Source: Mobilitalea sibirica (GTDB lineage Bacteria > Bacillota > Clostridia > Lachnospirales > Lachnospiraceae). From it: a DNA stretch of 64,000 nt. Within the stretch, counting starts at the first letter, position 1, and the number at the start of each line of letters is the position of its first letter. The position numbers and the translations under genes are program-made. Of the stretch, positions 56,137 to 64,000 are shown piece after piece. The stretch covers positions 54,531 to 118,530 of the forward strand of contig NZ_JAEAGR010000016.1 of assembly GCF_015999265.1 (NCBI RefSeq). The letters are read 5' to 3'. The notes under the pieces were generated by a model. It was not told the origin of the DNA. It did not search any database and worked only from the letters and a program-made list of their open reading frames with translations.

Positions 56137-57244
56137 ATATCAGATATGTAATCGATGTATCATGGATACTACAGATCCGGATATAGTTTTTGATCAGAAT
56201 GGCATTTGTAATCATTGTAATCAGTATGATATAAACGTTAAAGTATACGGATACCATAAAGATACTAGTGAAGATAAGTTAAGAGAAATTGTTAATAAAA
56301 TTAAAAAAGAAGAAAGAAATAAAGAGTATGACTGTATTTTAGGTATTTCTGGTGGAGTGGATAGTTCTTATCTTGCATATTTGTCACATCAGTTAGGATT
56401 ACGTATTTTAGCAGTACATGTTGATGCTGGTTGGAACAGTGATATTGCAGTACAAAACATTCAAAAAATATGTAAAAAATTAAATATTGATTTGCATACT
56501 ATTGTAATTGATTGGCCTACCATGAAAGAATTACAGAGAGCATATATGTACTCAGGGTTACCCAATTTAGATGTACCACAAGATCATGCTTTTCTTGCAG
56601 CGGTTTATAACTATGCAAAGAAATATAAATTAAAATATATGCTCAATGGTAGTAATTTTGCAACAGAGGGCATTTTACCAAATTCATGGGGACAAGCTGC
56701 TATAGATTATAAAAATATTAAGGGTGTATATAATAAGTTTGGTAGAGGAAAAAGTATAAAAAAATATCCACATTTTAATATATGGCAATATTTTTATCTA
56801 CAACAAAAAGTAATAAGAGTTAATTTGCTGAATTATATTGACTATTCCAAAAGAGAGGCTATTGATACATTAAAACGTGAGTTTGATTGGAAGTATTATG
56901 GTGGAAAGCATTTTGAGTCAAGGTTTACTAAATTCTTTCAATCTTATTATTTACCACAAAAGTTTGGATATGATAAAAAAAGAGCACACCTATCTAGTTT
57001 AATAGTAGGTGGAGAAATGTCTCGCGAAGAGGCAATAATAGAAATGGAAGATAGTTCATCATATACCTTAGAAGAGATGTTAGAAGATAGAGATTATATT
57101 TTAAAGAAATTAGATATTCCTATGCAAGAATGGGATAAAATAATGAATCAAAAGGTAAAAAAAGAAACAGATTATCCTTCTAACAAGTATTTAATTGAAA
57201 AATTAATTAAAGTTAAAAGGTTAATAAAAAGTATGAAACGTTAG
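56129..57244 (+). CDS. WbpG-like N-acetyl sugar amidotransferase
   Basis: 371 residues. Uses ATP and ammonia from HisH/HisF to convert a sugar carboxylate or acetamido group to an amide or amidine. Features: a zinc-binding cysteine set (ICNRCIMDTT ... GICNHCNQY), the PP-loop GISGGVDSSYLA (about 78), and NGSNFATEGILPNSW. ATG 56129 has AGAAGGAG about 11 bases upstream. In P. aeruginosa O5 the same trio (hisH2, hisF2, wbpG) amidates ManNAc3NAcA. Confidence 0.92.
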   Translation: MNKYQICNRCIMDTTDPDIVFDQNGICNHCNQYDINVKVYGYHKDTSEDKLREIVNKIKKEERNKEYDCILGISGGVDSSYLAYLSHQLGLRILAVHVDAGWNSDIAVQNIQKICKKLNIDLHTIVIDWPTMKELQRAYMYSGLPNLDVPQDHAFLAAVYNYAKKYKLKYMLNGSNFATEGILPNSWGQAAIDYKNIKGVYNKFGRGKSIKKYPHFNIWQYFYLQQKVIRVNLLNYIDYSKREAIDTLKREFDWKYYGGKHFESRFTKFFQSYYLPQKFGYDKKRAHLSSLIVGGEMSREEAIIEMEDSSSYTLEEMLEDRDYILKKLDIPMQEWDKIMNQKVKKETDYPSNKYLIEKLIKVKRLIKSMKR

Positions 57245-57263
57245 TATAAAACAAGGAGAAATT

Positions 57264-58388
57264 ATGAATATTTTAATAATAGCTCATTTTCAAAATGATG
57301 GAAGTCCATATGTATCATTTGTTCATGATCAAGCTTTAGCTTATAAAGCCTTAGGGCATAATGTATATGTAATTTCTCCTGTAGTATGTAATAAAAAAGA
57401 AGCGGAAGTTTATAAAGGAAAAAAGGAAAAATATATAGATGGGATAAGGGTTTTTTACCCGAGATATCTATCTATATCAAAGTATGGACGCTATGGTATT
57501 AATGCATTCTTAGGTTTTTATTCTGTTAATAAGATAGTAAAAAAAATTATAAACGGTTTTCATCCGGATATTATTCATGCTCATACAATAGGTTTTGATG
57601 GTGCAATTTCAGTTAGATTAAAAGAAAAATATAATATACCGGTTAGTATAACAGCCCATGGTTCTGATGTAGTTATACCAATAGAAGACAAGAAGTTATC
57701 TTACATAATAAGTATTTGTAGAAGGGCTAATACGGTTGTTACAGTAAGTTCGAAATTAAAAAATATATTAATAAAAGAAGCTCCTGATTTGAATGTACAA
57801 GTTATATTGAATGGATTTAATAATCAATACTGTAGCGAAGTTCCCAAAAAGAAACATAGTATTATACAAGTTAGTAATTTGATTGAACAAAAAAAGGTTG
57901 ATATTACTCTCAAAGCTGTTGCGACTTTATATAAAGAATATCGTGATGTAACATTAACGGTTATTGGTGATGGACCTGAAAAGAACCATCTTAAGGAGTT
58001 GTGCACTCAACTTAATATTTCTGATATTGTAAATTTCACAGGACAGATAAGTAACTGCGAGGTTCTTAAGCGCATGTCAGAAACTGAGGTTTTTATTATG
58101 CCGAGTATTAAAGAGGGTTTGGGAATTGTTTACTTAGAAGCAATGGCAAGTGGCTGTTTAACAATTGGTACTAGAGGAGAAGGTATAGAAGATATTATAA
58201 AAAATAAAGTCAATGGCTTTTTAATCGAAGCAGATAATATTGAAATGATAATAACCTATGTAAGAAGTTGTTTTGAAAATACAGAATACAATAAGTTAAT
58301 CACTCAAAATGGAAAAGAGAGTGTTAAAGTACTAACATGGGAAACTAATGCAAAAAAATATACATCATTATTTGAAGAAATTATTTGA
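57264..58388 (+). CDS. Glycosyltransferase family 4
   Basis: 374 residues, GT-B fold with a full set of GT4 motifs: SPYVSFVHDQALAYKALGH at the N-terminus, HAHTIGFDGA, ITAHGSDVV, VTVSSKLKNIL, and the donor site IMPSIKEGLGIVYLEAMASG with the E-x7-E pair. AAGGAG lies 6 bases before the ATG. Donor and linkage unknown. Part of the glycan assembly line. Confidence 0.88.
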   Translation: MNILIIAHFQNDGSPYVSFVHDQALAYKALGHNVYVISPVVCNKKEAEVYKGKKEKYIDGIRVFYPRYLSISKYGRYGINAFLGFYSVNKIVKKIINGFHPDIIHAHTIGFDGAISVRLKEKYNIPVSITAHGSDVVIPIEDKKLSYIISICRRANTVVTVSSKLKNILIKEAPDLNVQVILNGFNNQYCSEVPKKKHSIIQVSNLIEQKKVDITLKAVATLYKEYRDVTLTVIGDGPEKNHLKELCTQLNISDIVNFTGQISNCEVLKRMSETEVFIMPSIKEGLGIVYLEAMASGCLTIGTRGEGIEDIIKNKVNGFLIEADNIEMIITYVRSCFENTEYNKLITQNGKESVKVLTWETNAKKYTSLFEEII

Positions 58389-58459
58389 AGAGATTATTGG
58401 TTAATCATATTCTATATATACTTAGTATTTATATTCTAAGCTATTAAGAGAGGATAAAA

Positions 58460-59674
58460 ATGAAAAACATTATTTTTCTATCTTATTTAAATTTATGGTC
58501 AATGGATAAGAATAAAGGAGCACCATCTTTTTATAGAACTATTGAAGGTTATATAAATGATGGTTGGAATGTTGTTTTAATCAATCCACAGTATGAAGTA
58601 GGGGCAAGTCCTAAAATAGAAGGACTCACAAATATTACATTTAAGCCCGTATTTTATCCACTATGTAAAATAAAAAAGGTGAGTTTTATTGGGCGTATTT
58701 TACATAGTTTACATGGCAGTCTAAAACTGTTTTTATTAGGGCGAAAAGTATTACAGCAATTCGGGGGTAAAGCTATTATATATTCCTATGAGGTTAATAG
58801 TGCAATTGCAGGGAATAAATTAAGACATAAATTTAACTTACCGTTTGTCACTAGATTTCAAGGTACAGTTTTATACCCTATAAAGAATAATTGGTATAAT
58901 CGGCTAAAATTTTATCCACATTTTCAAGCATTAGAAATTAATGCAGATATTACAATAATGACAGATGATGGCACTTTAGGTGATAAGGTTCTAGAGAGAC
59001 TTGATAATCAATCTACAAAAGTGTTTTTCTGGAGAAATGGTGTGGATATTAGTTATAATGAACCGCGAAATGAAACGGCTATAAAAGATTTAAGAAGTAA
59101 ATATAATATATCTTCTTCGGATGAAGTATTAATTACTGTTTCTCGATTAGCATCATGGAAAAAAGTAAATAGAGCTATAGAAGCGTTATCAGTTATAACT
59201 AAAGAAAGAAAGAATTGTAAATTAATAATTGTTGGAGATGGCGACGATAAGGAAAACCTCATCTCTTTAACAAATAAACTGAATTTAAATAATAATGTTA
59301 TTTTTGCAGGTGCCATTCCACAAAGCGAAGTTAAAAATTACTTAAATTTAGCTGATATATTTCTTTCATTGTATGATTTAAGTAATGTAGGAAATCCATT
59401 ATTGGAAGCAATGTCTTGTGGAAAACCAATTATTACTTTAAATGTAGGTGATACGTCTTCAATTATTAAGCATGAGAGTAATGGTATATTATTAGAGGTT
59501 GAAGAATTATCAAAAATACCTCAATATATTAATAAAATTTTAGATAATAAAGAATATTCCATTAAGTTAGGTAGACAAGCAAAAGAATTTAGTAAAGTAA
59601 ACTTTAGAACTTGGAAAAATCGAATAGATATGGAATTAAATGAAGTTAATGAATTATATAATAAATATTTATGA
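58460..59674 (+). CDS. Glycosyltransferase family 4
   Basis: 404 residues. The acceptor half is divergent (GAPSFYRTIEGYINDGWNVV), and the donor half is clearly GT4: ITVSRLASWKKVNRAIEALS, IIVGDGDDKENLISL, GNPLLEAMSCGKPIITLNVG. GAGAGGA lies upstream. It follows the preceding glycosyltransferase after 71 bases. Substrate unknown. Confidence 0.87.
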   Translation: MKNIIFLSYLNLWSMDKNKGAPSFYRTIEGYINDGWNVVLINPQYEVGASPKIEGLTNITFKPVFYPLCKIKKVSFIGRILHSLHGSLKLFLLGRKVLQQFGGKAIIYSYEVNSAIAGNKLRHKFNLPFVTRFQGTVLYPIKNNWYNRLKFYPHFQALEINADITIMTDDGTLGDKVLERLDNQSTKVFFWRNGVDISYNEPRNETAIKDLRSKYNISSSDEVLITVSRLASWKKVNRAIEALSVITKERKNCKLIIVGDGDDKENLISLTNKLNLNNNVIFAGAIPQSEVKNYLNLADIFLSLYDLSNVGNPLLEAMSCGKPIITLNVGDTSSIIKHESNGILLEVEELSKIPQYINKILDNKEYSIKLGRQAKEFSKVNFRTWKNRIDMELNEVNELYNKYL

Positions 59675-59712
59675 TTTTAATTAAGATAAATTGATATGAT
59701 ATGAGGATAAAG

Positions 59713-61164
59713 ATGGAAGATAAAAGTTTAGCAAAGAGTTTTATTTACAATTTGATAGGGTTTTCAATTCCTGTTTGGATACAATTTTTCTTAAGTTTCA
59801 TATCAGCACCAATTACTACAAGATTGTTTATTCCAGCAGAAATGGGAAAGATAAATTTATTTTCCACATATTTATCAATGTTTATTTTAATTGCTTTATT
59901 AGGCTTAGATCAATCATTTGTTAGATATTATAATGAACCTCCAAGCAAAAATGATATGAATAGTTTAAATAAGATATGTATGTTAATTACTTTGTTTTCA
60001 TCTACATTTATTGGAGGGTTCATACTTTTATTTTGGAATAAAATATCGTTGATGATTACAGATGCAGTTAGTTTACTTGTTCCTATATGTCTAATAATTT
60101 CTTTATATGCAAATATATTTTTAAGATTTTTTGGTTTGTTTTTTCGTATGCAGGGTAATGTATTTATATATTCTTTACAAGCAATAGCCATTACGGTGGT
60201 TAGCAAAATTCTCTTTATTATTGTAGCGTTATGGAATCCAAATCACATAAATGCAATAATAGCTATAACACTAGGTTACGTTATTATCATGGTTACTTTC
60301 TTAATATATCAAAATCATAAAGTAAAAAGAAATACGTTATATTTAGATGATGAAACAATTAAGGCTTTGTTTAAATATGGATTACCCTTACTGCCTATAA
60401 CAGTATTGTCTTGGTTAAATAATTCGTTAGGACAACTAATGCTTAACAAATATATAGATTTTGCTGCTATTGGTATATATTCTAATGCTGTAGCAGTAGC
60501 AAGTATTATATCATTATTACAAGCTGGGTTTAATACTTATTGGGCCCCTTTTGTTTATAAGGGGTATAAAACACAAGCATTAAAAATACAAAAAATCCAT
60601 AATATTATAACCTTTGGAATGATACTATTTGGATTAATGATTATACTAGGACAAGATGTTATATATTTATTAATTGGTGAAAACTTTAGATCAAGTAAAA
60701 TATTTTTTCCATTATTATTAGTAACGCCGATATGTTATACAATAGCTGAAACTACGGGTCTGGGTATTGCAATATCAAAAAAAAGTTACCTAAATATTAT
60801 AACTTTTTTAGGGAATGTGACAGTGAACATATTACTTTGTATTATTCTACTCCCAACAATTGGTATCATGGGTGCAGCTATAGCAGCGGCGAGTGCAGGA
60901 ATAATAATGCTTATACTAAAAACAGTTATCGGAGAACGTTATTATAAATGCATTACTAGTTATAGAAAAACTTTCTCATCAGTTATAATATTTATTATTG
61001 CAGCGATATGTAATATCATATTTTTTAATAATCCGCTTCAAAAGTATATTTCTATCTTATTTCTAGCATGTATATTGATTTTCATATATAGAAATGAAGT
61101 GCTTTATATGATAAGAATAATCAAAGAGATATTTAAAGATTTTTTTAATAATAGAAAAGATTAA
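59713..61164 (+). CDS. Wzx-like lipid-linked oligosaccharide flippase
   Basis: 483 residues with about twelve to fourteen membrane helices, MOP superfamily (polysaccharide biosynthesis type). Features include SAPITTRLFIPAEMGKINLF near the N-terminus and GLPLLPITVLSWLNNSLGQL in the middle. It would move the lipid-linked repeat across the membrane for the polymerase at 53144. ATG 59713 has ATGAGGATAAAG upstream; the in-frame ATG 59701 is part of that stretch. Confidence 0.9.
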   Translation: MEDKSLAKSFIYNLIGFSIPVWIQFFLSFISAPITTRLFIPAEMGKINLFSTYLSMFILIALLGLDQSFVRYYNEPPSKNDMNSLNKICMLITLFSSTFIGGFILLFWNKISLMITDAVSLLVPICLIISLYANIFLRFFGLFFRMQGNVFIYSLQAIAITVVSKILFIIVALWNPNHINAIIAITLGYVIIMVTFLIYQNHKVKRNTLYLDDETIKALFKYGLPLLPITVLSWLNNSLGQLMLNKYIDFAAIGIYSNAVAVASIISLLQAGFNTYWAPFVYKGYKTQALKIQKIHNIITFGMILFGLMIILGQDVIYLLIGENFRSSKIFFPLLLVTPICYTIAETTGLGIAISKKSYLNIITFLGNVTVNILLCIILLPTIGIMGAAIAAASAGIIMLILKTVIGERYYKCITSYRKTFSSVIIFIIAAICNIIFFNNPLQKYISILFLACILIFIYRNEVLYMIRIIKEIFKDFFNNRKD

Positions 61165-61175
61165 TGGGAGCATTT

Positions 61176-62354
61176 ATGAAAATTTTAATTTATGGCAATC
61201 CAAATTCTATTTTTGTAATTGATTATATAAAATATGTACTACTTGCTGAGGATAAAGAAATTCAGAAAATAGTTTTATTAAGTAATAGTCCAATGGTAGA
61301 AATTAATATAGATTATACTAAGTTTTATGAAGACAATAATATTGATGTAGTAGGAATAATAAACATTAATAAATATATTATGAAAATACCAAAAGTACGA
61401 GGACTAATTTTTCGATTAAAAAGTAATTATGAGAGAAATAAATCAATGCGAAATTTGATATTTAAATATCATACATTTGATACTTTACACATTCACTGTG
61501 TTGTACCAGCAGCTGCAGATTTAATTAGAAAGTACTCAAACTTTTTCAATAATATTATATCTACTTTTTGGGGAAGTGATCTATTACGTGCTGAAAGGAA
61601 GAATTATTTAAAACTAAATTATATATTAAACAAATCTCACTGTATCACAGTCTCTACCGAAGTTATGAAAAATGTTACAGAGTGTACTTTTGATATACAT
61701 GATAAGACAAAATTAAAACTAGCTTCATTTGGTTTATCGCCATTAGAATATATAAAGAAATTGGAACTACAAGAGAGTATCGATAAATCGAAAGAAATTT
61801 TATCTTTACCTAAAGATAAAATAATAATACATTGCGGATATAATGCTAGTAGAGAACAACAACACAAATATATTATTAATGCTCTAAATAAGTGTAATGA
61901 AAGTACGTTGAATAAAATATTTGTTATTTTATTGATGACGTATCCATCAAATAATGAGTATATAAACGAAATTAAGAATTACCTAAATAATAGTATATTT
62001 CAATATAAAATAATAACATCATTTTTATATAATGAGAATATTGCTAGGTTAAGAAGGACTGGTGATATATTAATACATGCTCAAATTACGGATGCTTTTT
62101 CTGGTAGCATTTCAGAGCATATTTACTGTAATAACATTGTTTTTAATGGTAGTTGGTTGGAGTATCCTGTTCTTGATGAAAATGGCATATATTATAATAA
62201 ATTTGATAATGAAGATGATTTATCATATAAATTAGAGCATACAATTTTACATTTGGAAGATGAAAAGGCTAAAGTAAAAGAAAATAGTAAAAAAATTTAT
62301 GATATTTGTTCTTGGCAAAGTGTGAGAAAGCAATGGCTAATAAATTATAAATAA
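61176..62354 (+). CDS. Putative glycosyltransferase
   Basis: 392 residues. The N-terminal half begins MKILIYGNPNSIFVID and includes TFWGSDLLRAERKNY; the C-terminal half has IIHCGYNASREQQHKYII and a later Glu-containing segment SGSISEHIYCNNIVFN. The pattern suits a GT-B transferase but several GT4 motifs are weak. ATG 61176 has GGGAGC 6 bases upstream. Last gene of the cluster; 310 non-coding bases follow. Confidence 0.75.
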   Translation: MKILIYGNPNSIFVIDYIKYVLLAEDKEIQKIVLLSNSPMVEINIDYTKFYEDNNIDVVGIININKYIMKIPKVRGLIFRLKSNYERNKSMRNLIFKYHTFDTLHIHCVVPAAADLIRKYSNFFNNIISTFWGSDLLRAERKNYLKLNYILNKSHCITVSTEVMKNVTECTFDIHDKTKLKLASFGLSPLEYIKKLELQESIDKSKEILSLPKDKIIIHCGYNASREQQHKYIINALNKCNESTLNKIFVILLMTYPSNNEYINEIKNYLNNSIFQYKIITSFLYNENIARLRRTGDILIHAQITDAFSGSISEHIYCNNIVFNGSWLEYPVLDENGIYYNKFDNEDDLSYKLEHTILHLEDEKAKVKENSKKIYDICSWQSVRKQWLINYK

Positions 62355-62664
62355 TACAAAAATAATCGAGTAGAAATGTCTTGGAATATCAATGTCATAA
62401 TACCAACAATGTACTAATATGTGAATTCCCCAATAACAAATAACCCGTATAAATAATAATACTATGTGTTTAATGAAATTGGTAGTTAGCCTTCAGAACC
62501 TTGCGAAGCCTGTCTCGAGAGTATTCCAGAAGAAATATATCCAACATCTACCTTTTACAGTTGTACAAGATAAATCCTCCTCAAAAAAATCATTGCACAA
62601 ATCACATCTTTGTGGTAGCATGGTAAAGTGCTAATATGGTAATACATAAAAGGAGGATGTTTTT
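62355..62664 (+). other. 310-base spacer after the glycan cluster
   Basis: No gene. The last 75 bases carry a promoter for the lipoprotein (62593-62621). I do not see a strong terminator for the long glycan transcript. Base composition returns to the genome-typical level here. Confidence 0.5.
62593..62621 (+). promoter_or_regulatory. Promoter of the binding-protein gene
   Basis: TTGCAC (62593-62598) and TAGCAT (62616-62621) are 17 bases apart. CACAAA (62596-62601) and TTTGTG form an inverted repeat around the spacer that could be an operator. Confidence 0.45.
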
Positions 62665-63474
62665 ATGAAAAAAAGAATATTAAGTTTAGTAATAGTTACC
62701 GCTATGGTACTTGGCTTAGCTGCCTGCGGTAAGAAAGACGGAGAGGATAACTCACTAAAGTACATACAAGATAATAAGAAATTCGTGTTGGGTCTTGATG
62801 ATGCCTTCCCTCCCATGGGATTTCGTGATGATGCAGACAATATCGTAGGTTTTGATGTTGATCTTGCGAAGGCAGTAGCAGAAAAACTGGATGTGGAATT
62901 AGTCCTTCAGCCGATTGAATGGGATGCTAAGGAACAGGAGCTTAATACAAAAAGCATTGACTGTATCTGGAATGGTTTTTCCGTTACGGAAGAGCGCTTA
63001 GCGAATATGACCTTATCGAAGCCTTATATGGAGAACAGCCTTTCATTTGTAGTTGTTAATGGTAGTTCCATAGCAACAAAAGCAGATTTGGCAGGTAAGG
63101 CTCTGGCGGTTCAAAGTGGTTCCTCTGCTGAGAAATCTCTGGATTTAGATGAGAACAAGGAGTTTAAAGCAACTTTAGGTTCAATCAATGGCTTCAGTGA
63201 TTATGTAACAGCACTCATGGATCTTGAGACCGGCAACTCTGATGCGGTTTTAATGGACGCTGTTGTTGCAAATTATATGATTAATGACATGGGTAAGGAC
63301 TTTGTTCTTTTAGAGGATAATCTTATGGCGGAAGATTATGCGATCGGTTTCCGCAAAGGGGAAGAAGCTTTAAAAAATGCTGTAGAAGAGGCCCTTACTG
63401 AACTTAAGGAAGATGGAACCATGGCAGAGATTTCTGAAAAATGGTTTGGATATGATGTGACTACATTTGAATAA
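62665..63474 (+). CDS. Amino acid ABC transporter substrate-binding lipoprotein
   Basis: 269 residues. A lipoprotein signal peptide ends in the lipobox LAAC (Cys21). The mature part is a family 3 solute-binding protein: FVLGLDDAFPPMGFRDD, VGFDVDLAKAVAEKL, and CIWNGFSVTEERLANM with the conserved ligand residues, and FRKGEEALKNAVEEAL. It binds a polar amino acid outside the membrane. AGGAGG lies 7 bases before the ATG. No permease or ATPase gene follows before the window ends, and a terminator comes next, so it is encoded apart from its partners. Confidence 0.94.
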   Translation: MKKRILSLVIVTAMVLGLAACGKKDGEDNSLKYIQDNKKFVLGLDDAFPPMGFRDDADNIVGFDVDLAKAVAEKLDVELVLQPIEWDAKEQELNTKSIDCIWNGFSVTEERLANMTLSKPYMENSLSFVVVNGSSIATKADLAGKALAVQSGSSAEKSLDLDENKEFKATLGSINGFSDYVTALMDLETGNSDAVLMDAVVANYMINDMGKDFVLLEDNLMAEDYAIGFRKGEEALKNAVEEALTELKEDGTMAEISEKWFGYDVTTFE

Positions 63475-63516
63475 TCAGATTTGATTTATCAACTAAAATA
63501 TTAAAATAACATCTTA

Positions 63517-63563
63517 AAAGGATATGAGTACATATATTATTGTACCGTATCCTTTTTATTTAC
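63517..63563 (+). terminator. Terminator after the binding-protein gene
   Basis: AAAAGGATA.G.GTACA pairs with TGTAC.G.TATCCTTTT, two mismatches, followed by T-rich sequence (TTTATTTA). Confidence 0.75.
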
Positions 63564-63654
63564 GATTATAAAAGTGATATATGATTTTTCGTTCATCATC
63601 GTTGTTTGATTGCACACCTACTATAATAATAATTAATAATTCCTTAATTGATGT

Positions 63655-63711
63655 TACCCCCACAATATGGTAAAATTCTATTATATTTTACGAATGATTT
63701 TCATGGGGGTA
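63655..63711 (+). promoter_or_regulatory. Hairpin covering the ribosome-binding site of the zinc-ribbon ORF
   Basis: TACCCCC (63655-63661) pairs with GGGGGTA (63705-63711), and inside it GTAAAAT (63670-63676) pairs with ATTTTAC (63685-63691), both perfect. The GGGGG of the right arm is the only ribosome-binding site for the ATG at 63716, so folding would hide it. Confidence 0.45.
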
Positions 63712-63715
63712 TTAT

Positions 63716-63940
63716 ATGGTATGCCATTATTGTGGTGAATTGAATGAAGAGCAGAGTATCTTCTGTATCTATTGTGGGATACAATTGATCTATGATGATG
63801 TGAAGGAGACGATAGAATATCCGGAACCGGATGAGGAATTTGCCAGACCGGGGGCCGAATATATTATGCCGGAATGCGTATACCGGTGTGGCGGAGCCAC
63901 TATTCCGGTGGGTGGTGAGCCACCCGTCCGGAATAAATGA
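63716..63940 (+). CDS. Small zinc-ribbon ORF, probably cut by an insertion
   Basis: 74 residues. Begins with a zinc ribbon with two CxxC pairs (MVCHYCGELNEEQSIFCIYC), then an acidic segment. From about residue 60 the codons run through the 22-bp repeat array (63893 on), so the tail GGATIPVGGEPPVRNK is probably not native and the real protein continued further. Such short ribbons often precede a membrane segment in the intact form. GGGGG lies 6 bases before the ATG inside a hairpin. Confidence 0.6.
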   Translation: MVCHYCGELNEEQSIFCIYCGIQLIYDDVKETIEYPEPDEEFARPGAEYIMPECVYRCGGATIPVGGEPPVRNK

Positions 63941-63981
63941 GCCACCGTTCCGGTATACTTGAGCCACACTACCGGATATTA
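63893..63981. mobile_element. Array of 22-bp repeats, likely an IS21-type element end
   Basis: Three tandem 22-base units start at 63916, 63938 and 63960, each TGAGCCAC, 2-3 variable bases, then a CCGG core; a degenerate 23-base unit (63893-63915) precedes them. On the other strand the core reads GTGGCTCA, and I associate such multiple GTGGCTCA/CCGGAA units with IS21-family ends (istA/istB elements). The window ends before any transposase gene, so the family is inference. Confidence 0.6.
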
Positions 63982-64000
63982 TTTATTTTTTATGCCATAT

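Larger units (their letters stand above)
37319..62354 (+). other. Surface-glycan biosynthesis cluster (Wzx/Wzy type)
   Basis: Nineteen plus-strand genes, mostly 60 bases or less apart or overlapping, with no mobile-element genes inside. They supply nucleotide-sugar enzymes, two phosphoglycosyl transferases, five glycosyltransferases, a polymerase and a flippase. From about 41100 onward the sequence becomes much richer in A/T than the housekeeping genes and uses AAA/AAT/ATA/TTA codons heavily, returning to normal at 62665. That pattern suggests that the variable centre was acquired or diversified by transfer. The product could be an exopolysaccharide, a cell-wall polymer or a protein-linked glycan. 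Confidence 0.85.

Overview
The window looks like chromosomal DNA of a motile, low-GC, Gram-positive anaerobe of the Clostridia, most likely Lachnospiraceae (Clostridium cluster XIVa). The grounds are the CheA/W/C/D chemotaxis set with a FliA/SigD-type sigma factor, a PolC-type replicase, MEP isoprenoid genes (dxr, ispG), bactofilin, the gene order, and strong AGGAGG ribosome-binding sites. The species call is inference; the gene families are read directly from the sequence.

Bases 1-8522 are the 3' end of the fla/che operon: cheA (5' end outside the window), cheW, cheC, cheD, a small membrane protein, the motility sigma factor, a FapA/DUF342 protein, a small basic protein, a SwrB-like membrane/coiled-coil/HTH protein and an MltG-like protein without a catalytic domain. 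Bases 8890-26673 are the conserved Firmicutes block rpsB, tsf, pyrH, frr, uppS, cdsA, dxr, rseP, ispG, polC. It is interrupted between tsf and pyrH by a NodB polysaccharide deacetylase, a bactofilin, and two conspicuous palindromic repeat elements.

Bases 27050-35152 are miscellaneous: MgtE, a MYG1-family protein, a CPBP protease-like ORF, an M23 peptidase, a GntR/ABC-exporter operon with a clear operator, and tRNA-Glu(CUC) on the minus strand. A minus-strand LysM/GH18 protein whose catalytic acid appears lost, and a zinc-ribbon gene broken by an in-frame stop, follow.

Bases 37319-62354 are one long plus-strand surface-glycan cluster, mostly very AT-rich. The first part (dehydratase, aminotransferase, phosphoglycosyl transferase, acetyltransferase) matches a bacillosamine-type UDP-sugar route and membrane priming. 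A second, larger phosphoglycosyl-transferase-like fusion protein follows. The middle encodes what looks like a complete route from UDP-GlcNAc to a 2,3-diacetamido-uronic acid sugar (WbpA/B/D/E/I-like). Two separate amidation modules are present: HisH/HisF/WbpG-like proteins, and a single polypeptide joining a class II glutaminase to a WbpG-like PP-loop domain. Five glycosyltransferases, a Wzy-like polymerase and a Wzx-like flippase complete a Wzx/Wzy-type export system. The order A-B-D-E-wzy-hisH-hisF-wbpG resembles the Pseudomonas aeruginosa O5 antigen locus.

The last part holds an orphan amino-acid-binding lipoprotein and a small zinc-ribbon ORF. The 3' end of that ORF runs into an array of 22-bp repeats resembling the end of an IS21-type element.
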